Origin: Murinocardiopsis flavida
GTDB lineage: Bacteria; Actinomycetota; Actinomycetes; Streptosporangiales; Streptosporangiaceae
NCBI RefSeq assembly: GCF_003014485.1
Contig: NZ_PYGA01000013.1
Coordinates: 62,001-126,000 of the forward strand
DNA length: 64,000 bases
Reading direction: 5' to 3'
A program made the position numbers and the translations under genes. Shown here in pieces: positions 25,450 to 33,421 of the stretch; position 1 is the first letter of the stretch, and every line of letters begins with the position of its first letter. Below the pieces are notes generated by a model. It was given only the letters and a program-made list of their open reading frames with translations, searched no databases and was not told the DNA's origin.

Positions 25450-26334
25450 TCAGTCGACGGCCCGACCGTGGGCCGCCGCGCCCGCCAGTCCGTCGACGAG
25501 GGCCCACGCCCGCTCGGTGAACTCCCCGTCGAGGACGCCCGGCGCCAGCGGCACGCGCCGCCCCGACGGGTCCAGGAGGCTCCCCGTCGCACCGGCGAGC
25601 TCCCACGTCGTCGCCGCGGCGAGGGCGGCGCGGTGGGTGCGCCGTTGCCGGGTGCGGGCGATCCGGCGGAGCGGGCGCGGTGCGGGCAGCCGTCCGGGCC
25701 GGGGGCGCGGGGGCGGCGCCGACCGGCCGGCGCCCGGGTCGGCCGCGAACACCCGCGGGCCCCATGCGCGCTCGCGGCGGGCGAGTTCGAGCGTCCAGGC
25801 GAGGGCGAGCAGGCCGGCCCGTGCGGAGGCGGCGGCAGCGGTGTAGTGGCGGACGGAGTGGACGTCGCTGAACGGGTCGCCGGTGAACCCGGCGCCGCCG
25901 GGGGAGACCACGTTGACGCAGCGCGCGCCGGGCCGGCGGACCAGCGGCAGGAGCGCCCGGGTCAGCGTGAACGGGCCGATGACGTTGGTGGCGAGCGTGG
26001 ACTCGTAGCCGTCCGCCGTCTCGCGCCGCTGCGGGTAGGCGCCGCCGGCGTTGTTCACGAGGACGCCGAGCCGGTCGACGCGCTCCGCCACCGCGGCGGC
26101 GAGCGCGAGGTTCCCGGCGACGGTGGAGTGGTCGGCGCGCAGGAAGTACACCCGGTCGTGCCCGGCGCGGCGGCGCAGCCGGGCCGCAGCGGCTGCGCCG
26201 CGCGTCCGGTCGTCCCCCGAGATGAGGACGGTGAGGCCGCGCGCCGCGAGCGCCTGCGCGGTGCGGTACCCGGCGCCCGCGGTGGCACCCGTGACGAGTG
26301 CCGCCCGGTCGGTCGCGTGCGGTGTGGCGGTCAT
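25450..26334 (-). CDS. SDR-family protein with an incomplete catalytic motif
   Basis: The 294-residue protein has the SDR nucleotide site VTGATAGAGYRTAQAL (13-29), a probable NADP-type DDRTR loop, VLVNNAGGAY (91-100) and Tyr164 in VRHYTAAAASA, but the Lys expected four residues after the Tyr is Ala168. The C-terminal third is Arg/Pro-rich (about 205-245). It resembles the retinol-dehydrogenase-like SDRs, but the missing Lys makes normal catalysis doubtful. The shared palindrome 57 bp upstream points to repression by the same regulator as the membrane protein gene at 4.3-4.8 kb. Confidence 0.65.
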   Translation of the reverse strand: MTATPHATDRAALVTGATAGAGYRTAQALAARGLTVLISGDDRTRGAAAAARLRRRAGHDRVYFLRADHSTVAGNLALAAAVAERVDRLGVLVNNAGGAYPQRRETADGYESTLATNVIGPFTLTRALLPLVRRPGARCVNVVSPGGAGFTGDPFSDVHSVRHYTAAAASARAGLLALAWTLELARRERAWGPRVFAADPGAGRSAPPPRPRPGRLPAPRPLRRIARTRQRRTHRAALAAATTWELAGATGSLLDPSGRRVPLAPGVLDGEFTERAWALVDGLAGAAAHGRAVD

Positions 26335-26391
26335 GGGTCAAGCGTGCTGCGCGCACCCCCGCGCGCGCGTCACCCCGGCGGCTGATCCGCC

Positions 26392-26411
26392 GCTACGCCC
26401 AGGCGCGTAGC
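26392..26411. promoter_or_regulatory. 20-bp palindromic operator, GCTACGC-N6-GCGTAGC (copy 2)
   Basis: GCTACGC (26392-26398), CCAGGC, GCGTAGC (26405-26411). The arms extend to 11 bp if the flanks CGCC/GGCG are included. Half-site sequence and spacer length equal copy 1 at 4931-4950. It lies 57 bp before the SDR start. Confidence 0.6.
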
Positions 26412-26502
26412 GGCGCGCGTGCGGCTGCGCCCCGCGGGCACGTCCGCGCCCGCGCGGTCGTCCGCGCCACGGACGCCGGGCGGGGTCCGGCGCCGCGCGG
26501 GT

Positions 26503-26985
26503 TCAGACGGCGCCGGGGAGCAGGTACGCGGCGGCGGCCGTCAGGAGCGCGACCGGTTGGGCCAGTGCGCCGATGAGGACCCCGGCCAGGATCGGCAGGG
26601 GGCGCCGCGACCACCGGGCGCCGGCGGCGCGCACCGCCGCGCCGAACGCGGCCGCGGTCACGGTGATCCCGCCGAAGAGCACCAGGAGCGGGCCCGCCAC
26701 CTCCGCCCAGGCCGGTTCGCGGACCACCGCGATGCGGCCGTCGATCTCAGTGCGGCAGGTCAGCCCCGGGGGCGCCCATGACCAGCCGCTGTCGAAGCGC
26801 CGCATCTCGATGTCGTCGAGCGGCACTTCGGGCGGCATGTCGGCGGCCGCGCAGGAGGCCCCCGGGCCGTCCTTGATCAGCACCCCTGTCGCGCCGACCG
26901 CGGCGCTCAGCCCGAAGAGGCCGATGATCTGCGCCGCGACCATGACGGCGGCCGCGATGGCGAGGGCCGGGGTGTGCTGTGCCAT
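26503..26985 (-). CDS. Small membrane protein of unknown function
   Basis: The 160-residue protein has three hydrophobic segments: AIAAAVMVAAQIIGLFGL (about 10-28), VAGPLLVLFGGITVTAAAFG and ILAGVLIGALAQPVALLTAAA. Between the first two lies an external-looking loop of about 60 residues with two Cys (SCAAAD, LTCRTE) that could form a disulfide. I recognise no family. The ATG has no ribosome site but a TACGGT box lies 7 bp upstream (26993-26998 on the plus strand), so it may be leaderless. Confidence 0.6.
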   Translation of the reverse strand: MAQHTPALAIAAAVMVAAQIIGLFGLSAAVGATGVLIKDGPGASCAAADMPPEVPLDDIEMRRFDSGWSWAPPGLTCRTEIDGRIAVVREPAWAEVAGPLLVLFGGITVTAAAFGAAVRAAGARWSRRPLPILAGVLIGALAQPVALLTAAAAYLLPGAV

Positions 26986-27010
26986 GCGCGGTACCGTAAC
27001 GCGTCCGGGG

Positions 27011-27913
27011 TCAGGACGGGACGTCGGCGGCGGTGCGCGCGGGGCTCGGGGCCGCCGCCGCGGCGGTCCCGGTGAGGAACCCGGCGACGTCGTCGATCAC
27101 CTGCGGGTCGGCGAGCATCCCCCGGTGGCCGAGCCCGGTCGTCTCGATCCTGCGGGCACGGGCGCCGTAGGCCGCCGCGAGCAGTTCGGCGTGGGCGGGG
27201 GGCACCACCGGGTCGACCGCGTTGTGCACGACCAGGACGGGGCCGTCGTCCCAGCCGGTCGGGTCGGCGGCGGAGAACCGGGTCCAGATGGTGGGGTCGT
27301 CCTCGAAGAGGCGGCGCTCGACGGTCCGCTTCAGCGCACGGACGACCGCCGGGCGCAGCCCCAGTTCCGCGCAGAACGCCGTGACCAGGTAGTCGAACTC
27401 GCACACCCCGCTGATGGTCACGGCCCACTTCGCCGCCACGCCCTGGCGGAGCGCGTAGAGCGCGAACACCGCGCCGAGGGAGTTCGCGACGACGCCCTCG
27501 AACGAGCCGTGCCGCTCGGCGAGGGAGCGGATGACCTCCTGGTGGTCGAGGATCGTGCCCGCCGTCGCGCCGGGGCTCTCGCCGTGGCCGAACGCGTCGT
27601 AGGCCACGGGGCTGTAGCCCAGCGCGCGCAGCCGGGTCACGAGTCCGGCGAACCGCGAGGCGCGCGACCGCCACCCGTGGACCAGCAGGACGGGGCGCCG
27701 CCCGTCGCCCCATTCGTAGGTGACGACGTCGCGCCCGTTGACGGTGACGAGGCCCCTGCGGGCGTCGTCGTGGACGGCGCGTTCGGCGGGGCGTACCTCG
27801 CCGCGTGTCAGCGGGCGCCGCCACAGCTCGAAGGCGACGCGTCCGGCCGCGCGCGGCGCGACCAGGGAGAGGGTGTTGACGGCTGTGCGGATGGCGGTGC
27901 CTGCTGCGGTCAT
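27011..27913 (-). CDS. Alpha/beta-hydrolase
   Basis: The 300-residue protein has the hydrolase core: VLLVHGWRSRASRFAGLVTRL (oxyanion loop), VAYDAFGHGESPG, the nucleophile elbow VVANSLGAVFA (Ser in NSLG), VLVVHNAVDPVVPPAHAE for the acid and GLGHRGML with the catalytic His. The elbow reads N-S-L-G-A rather than the usual G-x-S-x-G, as in some lipase-like hydrolases. GAAGGA precedes the ATG. It is divergent from a TetR-type regulator with a palindromic operator between them, so it is the probable target. Confidence 0.78.
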   Translation of the reverse strand: MTAAGTAIRTAVNTLSLVAPRAAGRVAFELWRRPLTRGEVRPAERAVHDDARRGLVTVNGRDVVTYEWGDGRRPVLLVHGWRSRASRFAGLVTRLRALGYSPVAYDAFGHGESPGATAGTILDHQEVIRSLAERHGSFEGVVANSLGAVFALYALRQGVAAKWAVTISGVCEFDYLVTAFCAELGLRPAVVRALKRTVERRLFEDDPTIWTRFSAADPTGWDDGPVLVVHNAVDPVVPPAHAELLAAAYGARARRIETTGLGHRGMLADPQVIDDVAGFLTGTAAAAAPSPARTAADVPS

Positions 27914-28010
27914 GGTGCGTCCTTCGCTGCGGGTGGCTGGGTGGGTGGCGGGCCGGTGCGCTGCCCCGGGGCCGCTGCCGGTGGCCTCCGGCGCCGCCCG
28001 CCAATAAAAC

Positions 28011-28028
28011 AATACGAACGATCGTATT
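28011..28028. promoter_or_regulatory. TetR-type operator AATACGA-N4-TCGTATT
   Basis: The arms AATACGA and TCGTATT are perfect complements around ACGA, in an AT-rich island between the hydrolase (start 27913) and the TetR gene (start 28112). A second smaller palindrome CGACCGGTCG lies at 28080-28089, just before the TetR ribosome site. Size and place suit autoregulation by the TetR-family protein. Confidence 0.65.
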
Positions 28029-28111
28029 ATTAGTTTCTCGGCGGCTTCCCGTCAAGACGGGCCTGGAATAGGATCCGACCGACCGGTCGTACACCGTGGT
28101 GGAGGCGGACG

Positions 28112-28765
28112 ATGGACGTGCGGGCCGATGGGCGCCCCGACGGCAGGCTGGCGCGCGGCGACCACACCCGGCGCGCCGTCCTGCGGCGCGCCGTCGACAT
28201 CGCGTCCATCGACGGACTCGACGGCCTCTCCATCGGGCGGCTCGCCAAAGAGCTGGAGATCAGCAAGAGCGGCCTGTTCGCGCACTTCGGCGCGAAGGAG
28301 GAGTTGCAGCTCGCCGCCATCCGCGCCGCCCGGCGGATCTACGCCGACGCCGTCGTCGACCCCGCGTTCGCGGTCCCGCCGGGCCTGCGGCGCGTGTGGA
28401 TGCTCGGCGAGAGCTGGCTCGACTACTCCAGGCGGCGGGTGTTCCCGGGCGGGTGCTTCTTCGCCAAGGCCACCCACGAGTTCGGCGCCCGCGCCGGGCG
28501 CGTGCACGACGCCCTCGCCGCTGCCAACAGCGAGTGGCTGGCGGCGGTCGAGCGCGTCATCGAGGACGCCCGGCAGCTGGGCGAACTCCGCGCCGACACC
28601 GACCCCGCCCAGCTCGCGTTCGAGCTCAACGCGTTCCTCGAATCCGCCAACATGGCGTCCCTCCTGCGCGCGGACGACACCGCCTACGCCCATGCGCGCG
28701 CCGCCATCCGCGCCCGCCTCACCGCTGCGGCGTCCCCGGGCACCCCGCACCCCTGGACCGACTGA
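28112..28765 (+). CDS. TetR/AcrR-family transcriptional regulator
   Basis: The 217-residue protein has an N-terminal TetR HTH (RRAVLRRAVDIASIDGLDGL, SIGRLAKELEISKSGLFAHF, GAKEELQLAAI; about 18-70) and an all-helical C-terminal domain with RRRVFPGGCFFAKATHEFGA, the pattern of the TetR_C_16-like group that often controls hydrolases and oxidoreductases. GGAGG precedes ATG 28112. It probably represses the divergent hydrolase gene and itself. The stop lies 33 bp from the stop of the convergent SEDS gene. Confidence 0.85.
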   Translation: MDVRADGRPDGRLARGDHTRRAVLRRAVDIASIDGLDGLSIGRLAKELEISKSGLFAHFGAKEELQLAAIRAARRIYADAVVDPAFAVPPGLRRVWMLGESWLDYSRRRVFPGGCFFAKATHEFGARAGRVHDALAAANSEWLAAVERVIEDARQLGELRADTDPAQLAFELNAFLESANMASLLRADDTAYAHARAAIRARLTAAASPGTPHPWTD

Positions 28766-28798
28766 AGGCGGTCCCCGCTGAGAGGAGCCCGCGCAACG

Positions 28799-30151
28799 CT
28801 AGGGGCGCGCGCCCGGCCCGGAAGCCGTGGAGTCGTGCGTGATCCGCACCAGCAGAGCGAGCACGATGCCGCCCGACAGCGCTGCGGCGCTCCCCATGGC
28901 GAGGAAGGGAACGGTGGCACCGGTCGCCGGGATGAGGTGGACGGCGCCGAGGGCCGCGAGGACGGGCGACAGCCCGATCAGGCAGGCGAGCCCGGCGGCG
29001 AGTGCCCGGACGAAGGGTTCTTCGGCGGCCGTCGCGGCACGGATGGCGCGCTGCGCGAGGAGGACCAGCGTCGCCAGAACGGCGAGGAGTCCGATCAGCC
29101 CGAGTTCCTCGCCGACCCCTGCGAGCACGGCGTCGGCCGGGATGGCCGCCCGGCCGGCACCCAGACCGCCGCCGACGATGCCGCCCCCGGCATCGGATGC
29201 GGACGCGAAGGTCGCGGAACCGGCTTCGGCACCCTCCGTGCACGGGGCGGCGGTCCCCGCCCCGCACGCGGGGCCTGGACCGAACGCCGCCGAGAGCGGG
29301 ATGACCACCGCGCACGCGGCGATGTAGGCGGCGGCGCCGATGACCGGCCACCGGACCCGCCGGATGGCGGTGTAGGCCACCGCCAGGAACGCGCCGAACA
29401 CCAGCGTCGAGGTACCGAAGTCGTGCATCAGGGGACCCATGACCCCGATGCACAGGACGCCGACGACGACCGCGGCCGCGACGAGCCGGGTGGGCCCCGT
29501 GCCGCTGCCCGCCGCGCCGCCCGTGGCGGGCGTGCGGCCGCCGTGCTCGGCCGCGAGGTATCCGGCGAATGCGATGACCAGCAGGATCTTCGCGAACTCC
29601 ACGGGTTGCGTCGGCACGCCGGGGATGGCGATCCACTGGCCGCCGTTGACGGTGAAGCCCAGACCGGGGACGAGCGGGAGCAGCAGCAGGACGACGGCGC
29701 CGATTGCGGCGGTGCGTGCGTGGCGCCGGAGGAGGCGCGGATCACGGAGGGCGTACACGACCGCCGCGAAGACGAGCAGGCCCGCGGCGGCCCACAGCAA
29801 CTGGGTGCGCACCGCGCTCTCGGCGGCGGCATGCGCCGCATCAACCGACGGCCCCGGCTGGGACGCGTGCAGCGGGTACGCCACGGCCACTGCGGCGCCG
29901 CTCAGCAGGACGGCGCACGGGAGCAGGAGCGGGTCGGCGCAGGGCGCGGTGCGGCGGATGGCGAGGTGGCCGAGCACGCCGACCGCGCCCAGCACGGCGC
30001 TGTAACCGAGTGACGGCCCGAGCGACGGCCCGCCGCCCGATCCGGCCTGGACCATCGCGACCGCGACGGCGCCGACCGCGGCGGCCAGCAGTACCAGTTC
30101 AACGGCGCGGCGCCGGGTCGGGGACGGGGCGGACGGCGGGGTGCTGCGCAT
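28799..30151 (-). CDS. Divergent FtsW/RodA/SpoVE-type (SEDS) membrane protein
   Basis: The 450-residue protein has about ten membrane helices and SEDS-like motifs: NGGQWIAIPGVPTQPVEFAKILLVIAF resembles the family's G-x-Q-W...Q-P-S-E-x-x-K, and MHDFGTSTLVFGAFLAV holds the likely catalytic Asp of the D-F/L-G-T-S loop. The late loop normally reading HTDFIF..EELG here reads IPADAVLAGVGEELGLIG. A loop with ACGAGTAAPC may be disulfide-bonded. SEDS proteins polymerise peptidoglycan together with a class B PBP, but no PBP gene is adjacent. It is probably a paralogue rather than the main FtsW or RodA. The ATG at 30151 follows GGGAAGAG. Confidence 0.75.
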   Translation of the reverse strand: MRSTPPSAPSPTRRRAVELVLLAAAVGAVAVAMVQAGSGGGPSLGPSLGYSAVLGAVGVLGHLAIRRTAPCADPLLLPCAVLLSGAAVAVAYPLHASQPGPSVDAAHAAAESAVRTQLLWAAAGLLVFAAVVYALRDPRLLRRHARTAAIGAVVLLLLPLVPGLGFTVNGGQWIAIPGVPTQPVEFAKILLVIAFAGYLAAEHGGRTPATGGAAGSGTGPTRLVAAAVVVGVLCIGVMGPLMHDFGTSTLVFGAFLAVAYTAIRRVRWPVIGAAAYIAACAVVIPLSAAFGPGPACGAGTAAPCTEGAEAGSATFASASDAGGGIVGGGLGAGRAAIPADAVLAGVGEELGLIGLLAVLATLVLLAQRAIRAATAAEEPFVRALAAGLACLIGLSPVLAALGAVHLIPATGATVPFLAMGSAAALSGGIVLALLVRITHDSTASGPGARP

Positions 30152-30586
30152 CGGGTCTCTTCCCAGCTCGGTTCCGATCGGAGTACGGCCGTCCCGCCCG
30201 TGGACCATCGATGTCCGGTGGGCGTCGCCGGTGCGCTCCCCGGTCGGGCCGGGACGTCGTTGCCGGAGCCATGGCCCTGGGCGGCCCGCGTTCCTCGCGG
30301 CCGACAGAAGTGCATGCCGAATCCTGGCAGAAACCCGGCCATTCAGGTAACCGGCGGGGAGAGGACGCCACCTCGTGCCGCCGAATACGGACTCCAATCG
30401 CCGGAGACGCAATGGAAAGTGCCATGCCCGACACCGGGGAAGTCGGCACAACGGGCGGGGGTTCCTCGGGGTCGTGTCCCCGGGGAGATCGACTGTTCGG
30501 ATCGGTGGTGCCTGCTCCGGCACGTCTGACTCACAGATTGACTGACTGTGGCGGCCCACGAGCGCGAGGGGGTTCCGTTCGGAGAC
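30152..30586. other. Non-coding region upstream of the SEDS gene
   Basis: This stretch has several small open frames but none with family features. It includes a moderately AT-rich part near 30520-30545 and leads into the dispersed repeat element. It probably contains the SEDS gene promoter. Confidence 0.35.
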
Positions 30587-30705
30587 GCCCAGAGGCGAGA
30601 GCGTCCGTGACCCCGGAGAGGCGGGAGCCAGGCTGCCGGGAAGCCTGCGCACGCCCCTACTGCGCCCGCTTCGCGGAGTATCGCGCAGCGGGGGCCCGCG
30701 ACGGC
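30587..30705 (+). repeat. Dispersed intergenic repeat element, copy A (most complete)
   Basis: The core 30629-30705 (CAGGCTGCCGGGAAGCCTGC ... GCGGGGGCCCGCGACGGC) has about 90% identity with the inverse complement of 49229-49310, with two single-base gaps. The part before it (GCCCAGAGGCGAGAGC, GTCCGTGACCCCGGAG) matches the 16-bp tandem units at 48999-49030. It carries a small hairpin AGGCT/AGCCT and a second GCG-rich hairpin. Another inverted repeat (CTTCGCCCGG, 30716-30725 and 30742-30751) follows directly. Confidence 0.7.
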
Positions 30706-30831
30706 AACCCATCCCCTTCGCCCGGGTTCGGCGCGTGACGACCGGGCGAAGTTGTTCGCCGGGGGTTTCAAGCCGTCGCACTTTGGTGACATAAAGCAGT
30801 GGTTATATTACCCAAAGTAACTGGAGTGCAG

Positions 30832-30990
30832 ATGAAGAACCGTATCGCCGCCCGCCTCGCCGCAGGGGTCTTCCTGGCCGCCGCACTGCTGACCGGGAGT
30901 GCAGCGACGGCGTCGGCCGACGAGGTGCAGGACCTTTTCAACTACTGCCAGTACATCAAGTTCAATTCCCCGCTCTGCTCGGACTTCTAG
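30832..30990 (+). CDS. Small secreted two-cysteine peptide (52 residues)
   Basis: ATG 30832 follows TGGAG. The product has an ideal Sec signal (MKNRIAARLAAGVFLAAALL then TGSAATASA) with a probable AxA cleavage, leaving about 24 residues: DEVQDLFNYCQYIKFNSPLC then SDF. Its two Cys are 10 residues apart and could make one disulfide. I recognise no family. The gene has its own AT-rich promoter region with an inverted repeat ACTTTGG/CCAAAGT around a TATATT -10-like box, and a terminator behind it. A longer frame starting at 30799 lacks a ribosome site. The mature part is aromatic and weakly acidic, unlike a typical cationic antimicrobial peptide. Confidence 0.65.
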   Translation: MKNRIAARLAAGVFLAAALLTGSAATASADEVQDLFNYCQYIKFNSPLCSDF

Positions 30991-31001
30991 CGGTCCATCG
31001 C

Positions 31002-31031
31002 GCGGCGCGGGCTCCTCGGGGTCCGCGCCGC
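31002..31031. terminator. Bidirectional terminator between peptide gene and fucose operon
   Basis: Perfect 9-bp arms GCGGCGCGG and CCGCGCCGC around a 12-nt loop, 12 bp after the peptide gene stop and 17 bp before the end of the convergent lactonase gene. Confidence 0.7.
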
Positions 31032-31047
31032 TTCTGTGGGCGGGGTG

Positions 31048-31902
31048 CTACCCGGCGGGGGCGGGCGGGAGGCCGTAGACCGCTTCGGCCGTGCCGTGGA
31101 ACAGGCGTTCGCGTTGGTGGGGTGTCCAGTCGGCGGTGCAGGCCGCGATCGCGTCCCAGACCTTGCGGTAGCCGCCCGCGAGTTCGCTGACCGGCCAGTC
31201 GCCGCCGTACATCAGCCGGTCGGCGGTGAACAGCTCCAGCGCGCGGTCGACGGCGGGCCGCAGGTCCTCTGCCGTCCAGTCCGACCCGCCGGTGAGTGTG
31301 CCCAGGCCGGAGACCTTGGCGACGACGTTGGGGTGCGCCGCGGCCCTCGCCAGCGCCCCGGCCCAGGACCGGAGGTCGCCGGAGGCGATGGGCGGCGCAC
31401 CGAGGTGGTCGACGACGAGGGTGAGGTCGGGCAGTTCGGCCGCGAGGGTCGCGACGTGGGCGAGGTCGCGCTCGCTGACGGCGACGACGTCGAAGGTCAG
31501 CCCGCGCGGGGCGAGCAGCCGCAGGCCCTCGACCACCGCCGGGCGCACCAGCCAGTCCGGGTCGGGCTCGTCGTGGTTCAGGTGCCGCACGCCGACGAAC
31601 CGCGGGTCGGCGCCGAGGGTGTCGAGGGCGGTGGCGGCGTCGGTCGGCCGCTCCAGCGGCACCCAGCCGACCACGGCGGCGGCCACGGGCCAGCGGTCGC
31701 ACACCGCGAGCATGTCGTCGGTGTCGGCGCGGGTGTTCTCGGCCTGGACCAGGACCGTGCGGGCGACGCCGGTCCCGGCGAGGAGCGGGGCGAGGTCGCC
31801 CTCGTCCCAGTCGCGGTGGATGGGCGCGGTGTCGGCGCCGAGCCACCCGTACCGGCCCGGTGCGAGGCGCCAGAAGTGCTGGTGCGCGTCGACGGCGCTC
31901 AC
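31048..31902 (-). CDS. Amidohydrolase-family lactonase, probable L-fucono-1,5-lactonase
   Basis: The 284-residue protein is a metal-dependent amidohydrolase: AVDAHQHFWRL at the start with the HxH pair, VLVQAENT, FVGVRHL, VVDHLGAPP, and LMYGGDWPVSEL with the late Asp. This layout is that of L-fuconolactonases and related L-rhamnonolactonases, which open the 1,5-lactone to the acid. GTG 31902 overlaps the stop of the preceding mutarotase gene (GTGA), showing tight coupling. The fucosidase, dehydrogenase and fuconate dehydratase genes around it decide for L-fucose as substrate. Confidence 0.82.
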   Translation of the reverse strand: MSAVDAHQHFWRLAPGRYGWLGADTAPIHRDWDEGDLAPLLAGTGVARTVLVQAENTRADTDDMLAVCDRWPVAAAVVGWVPLERPTDAATALDTLGADPRFVGVRHLNHDEPDPDWLVRPAVVEGLRLLAPRGLTFDVVAVSERDLAHVATLAAELPDLTLVVDHLGAPPIASGDLRSWAGALARAAAHPNVVAKVSGLGTLTGGSDWTAEDLRPAVDRALELFTADRLMYGGDWPVSELAGGYRKVWDAIAACTADWTPHQRERLFHGTAEAVYGLPPAPAG

Positions 31903-32234
31903 GGCCGCTCGCCCCGCTGCTGCCGCAGCCGCCAGACCCGGCCGAGCGCCATGTCGGCGGCCGCGTCGCCGGTGGACTCGAAGTGGTCGACGTAGCGGTT
32001 GATGAACTCCTGCCAGCGCCGGTTGGCGGGGTCGGTGTCGAGCGCGGCCATCGCCGCGGCGAAGTCGTCGCACTCGACGACGTGGAACAGGTGGCGTCCG
32101 CTGCGCCAGATGCTCCAGTCGCTGATCCCGACGCGGCGGAAGGACGCGTCGAGGTCGTCGGGTATGCGCTGGTGCGCGTTCTCGTAGCCGTCCGCTGCGC
32201 CGTCGCGCAGGATGGAGTGCAGGGCGACCCGCAT
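31899..32234 (-). CDS. L-rhamnose mutarotase-family protein, probable L-fucose mutarotase
   Basis: The 111-residue protein has the dimeric alpha/beta-barrel signature of the RhaM/DUF718 family: ENAHQRIPDDLDASFRRVGISDWSIWRSGRHLFHVVECDDF, then NRRWQEFINRYVD. It interconverts sugar anomers. In E. coli FucU does this for fucose, but RhaM-like proteins replace it in non-phosphorylating fucose pathways. It overlaps the dehydrogenase gene by 1 bp (TGATG) and the lactonase gene by 4 bp, so the three are translationally coupled. Confidence 0.82.
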   Translation of the reverse strand: MRVALHSILRDGAADGYENAHQRIPDDLDASFRRVGISDWSIWRSGRHLFHVVECDDFAAAMAALDTDPANRRWQEFINRYVDHFESTGDAAADMALGRVWRLRQQRGERP

Positions 32235-33379
32235 CAGGTCCGGTCTCCGTTCGTCGCGGTCGTTCGTGTCGGCCCGGGCCGCCCGTGGGCGCCCGGTTCG
32301 CGGCCGGGGGCGTCCGCCCCCGTGTCCGCTGCGGGGACCGGGGCGTCCGCGCGCAGCAGCCCCTGCTCGACCAGGTCGGACCAGAGCGCGGCGCCGACCG
32401 GCTCCCGGAACAGCGCGGCGTTGCGCGCGGCCTGCTCGGCCGAGTACGCGCCGATGCACACCGACGCGACGGCCGGGTGCCCGAGTGGGAAGCGGGCCGC
32501 CGCCGCCGGCAGGGTCGTGCCGTGGCGCGCGCAGACCGCCGCCATGGCGCGGGCCCGCTCCAGCAGGCCCGGCGGCGCCGCCTGGTAGTCGTAGGTGGCG
32601 TCCTGCGGCGGGTGCGCGTCGGCGAGCAGGCCGGAGTTGAACGCCCCCGCGGCGACCACCGACACCCCGCGGCGCGCGCATTCGGGCAGCAGGTCGTCGA
32701 GCGGGCCCTGTTCGAGCAGGGTGTAGCGGCCGGCCAGCAGCACCACGTCCAGGTCGGTATCGCGGACGAACCGGGTGAGCATGGCCGACTGGTTCATCCC
32801 CGCGCCGTAGGAGCGGATGACGCCTTGGGAGCGCAGTTCGTCCAGTGCGGGGAACGCCCCCTCCATGGCCTCCCGGTAGTGCTCGTCGGGGTCGTGGACG
32901 TAGAGGATGTCGACGCGGTCCAGGCCGAGGCGGTCCAGGCTCGCCTCCAGCGAGCGCAGGACCCCGTCGCGGCTGTAGTCGCGCACGCGGACGTGCGTGG
33001 CCGGCACGGCGAAGCCCTCGGGGTCGGTGCCGCCGGCGCCGCCGGTGTCGGCGGGGCGCAGCAGCCGGCCGACCTTGGTCGAGACGATCGCCGCGTCGCG
33101 CGGCAGGCCCGCCAGCACCGTCCCGAGCCTGCGCTCGGCGAGGCCCAGACCGTAGTGCGGGGCGACGTCGACGTAGCGGACGCCGTTCCGCCACGCCGCG
33201 GGCAGCGCGCCGGACCACTCGGCGTCGGGCACCTCGCGGGCGAGGTTGCCGAGCTGCGCGGCGCCGAGGGAGCAGGGCCCGACGCGGAGCCCGCCCCTGC
33301 CGAGGGGCCGGGTGCCGAGGGGCGGGTGCGGCTCGGCCGGGTGGTCGGCCGGGACGCCGCTTGGCGTGGGGACGGGCAT
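32234..33379 (-). CDS. Aldo/keto reductase, probable L-fucose dehydrogenase
   Basis: The 381-residue protein has the AKR tetrad: Asp and Tyr in YVDVAPHYGLGLAERRLG, Lys in IVSTKVGRLL and His in ILYVHDPDEHY. It belongs to the L-fucose/D-threo-aldose 1-dehydrogenase branch, which oxidises the sugar to the 1,5-lactone with NAD(P)+. A Gly/Pro/Thr-rich tail of about 35 residues follows the barrel. The ATG at 33379 follows GAGGTGCC. It heads a coupled trio with mutarotase and lactonase. A strong hairpin separates it from the fucosidase gene. Confidence 0.82.
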   Translation of the reverse strand: MPVPTPSGVPADHPAEPHPPLGTRPLGRGGLRVGPCSLGAAQLGNLAREVPDAEWSGALPAAWRNGVRYVDVAPHYGLGLAERRLGTVLAGLPRDAAIVSTKVGRLLRPADTGGAGGTDPEGFAVPATHVRVRDYSRDGVLRSLEASLDRLGLDRVDILYVHDPDEHYREAMEGAFPALDELRSQGVIRSYGAGMNQSAMLTRFVRDTDLDVVLLAGRYTLLEQGPLDDLLPECARRGVSVVAAGAFNSGLLADAHPPQDATYDYQAAPPGLLERARAMAAVCARHGTTLPAAAARFPLGHPAVASVCIGAYSAEQAARNAALFREPVGAALWSDLVEQGLLRADAPVPAADTGADAPGREPGAHGRPGPTRTTATNGDRT

Positions 33380-33421
33380 GGCACCTCGTGCGCGGGAACG
33401 GTGGGGGAGGGGGACGCGGAG

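Noticed and set aside
30716-30751. Inverted repeat CTTCGCCCGG/CCGGGCGAAG as an IS terminal repeat
   Set aside because: Only 16 bp separate the arms and there is no transposase or target-site duplication; a simple hairpin is more likely.
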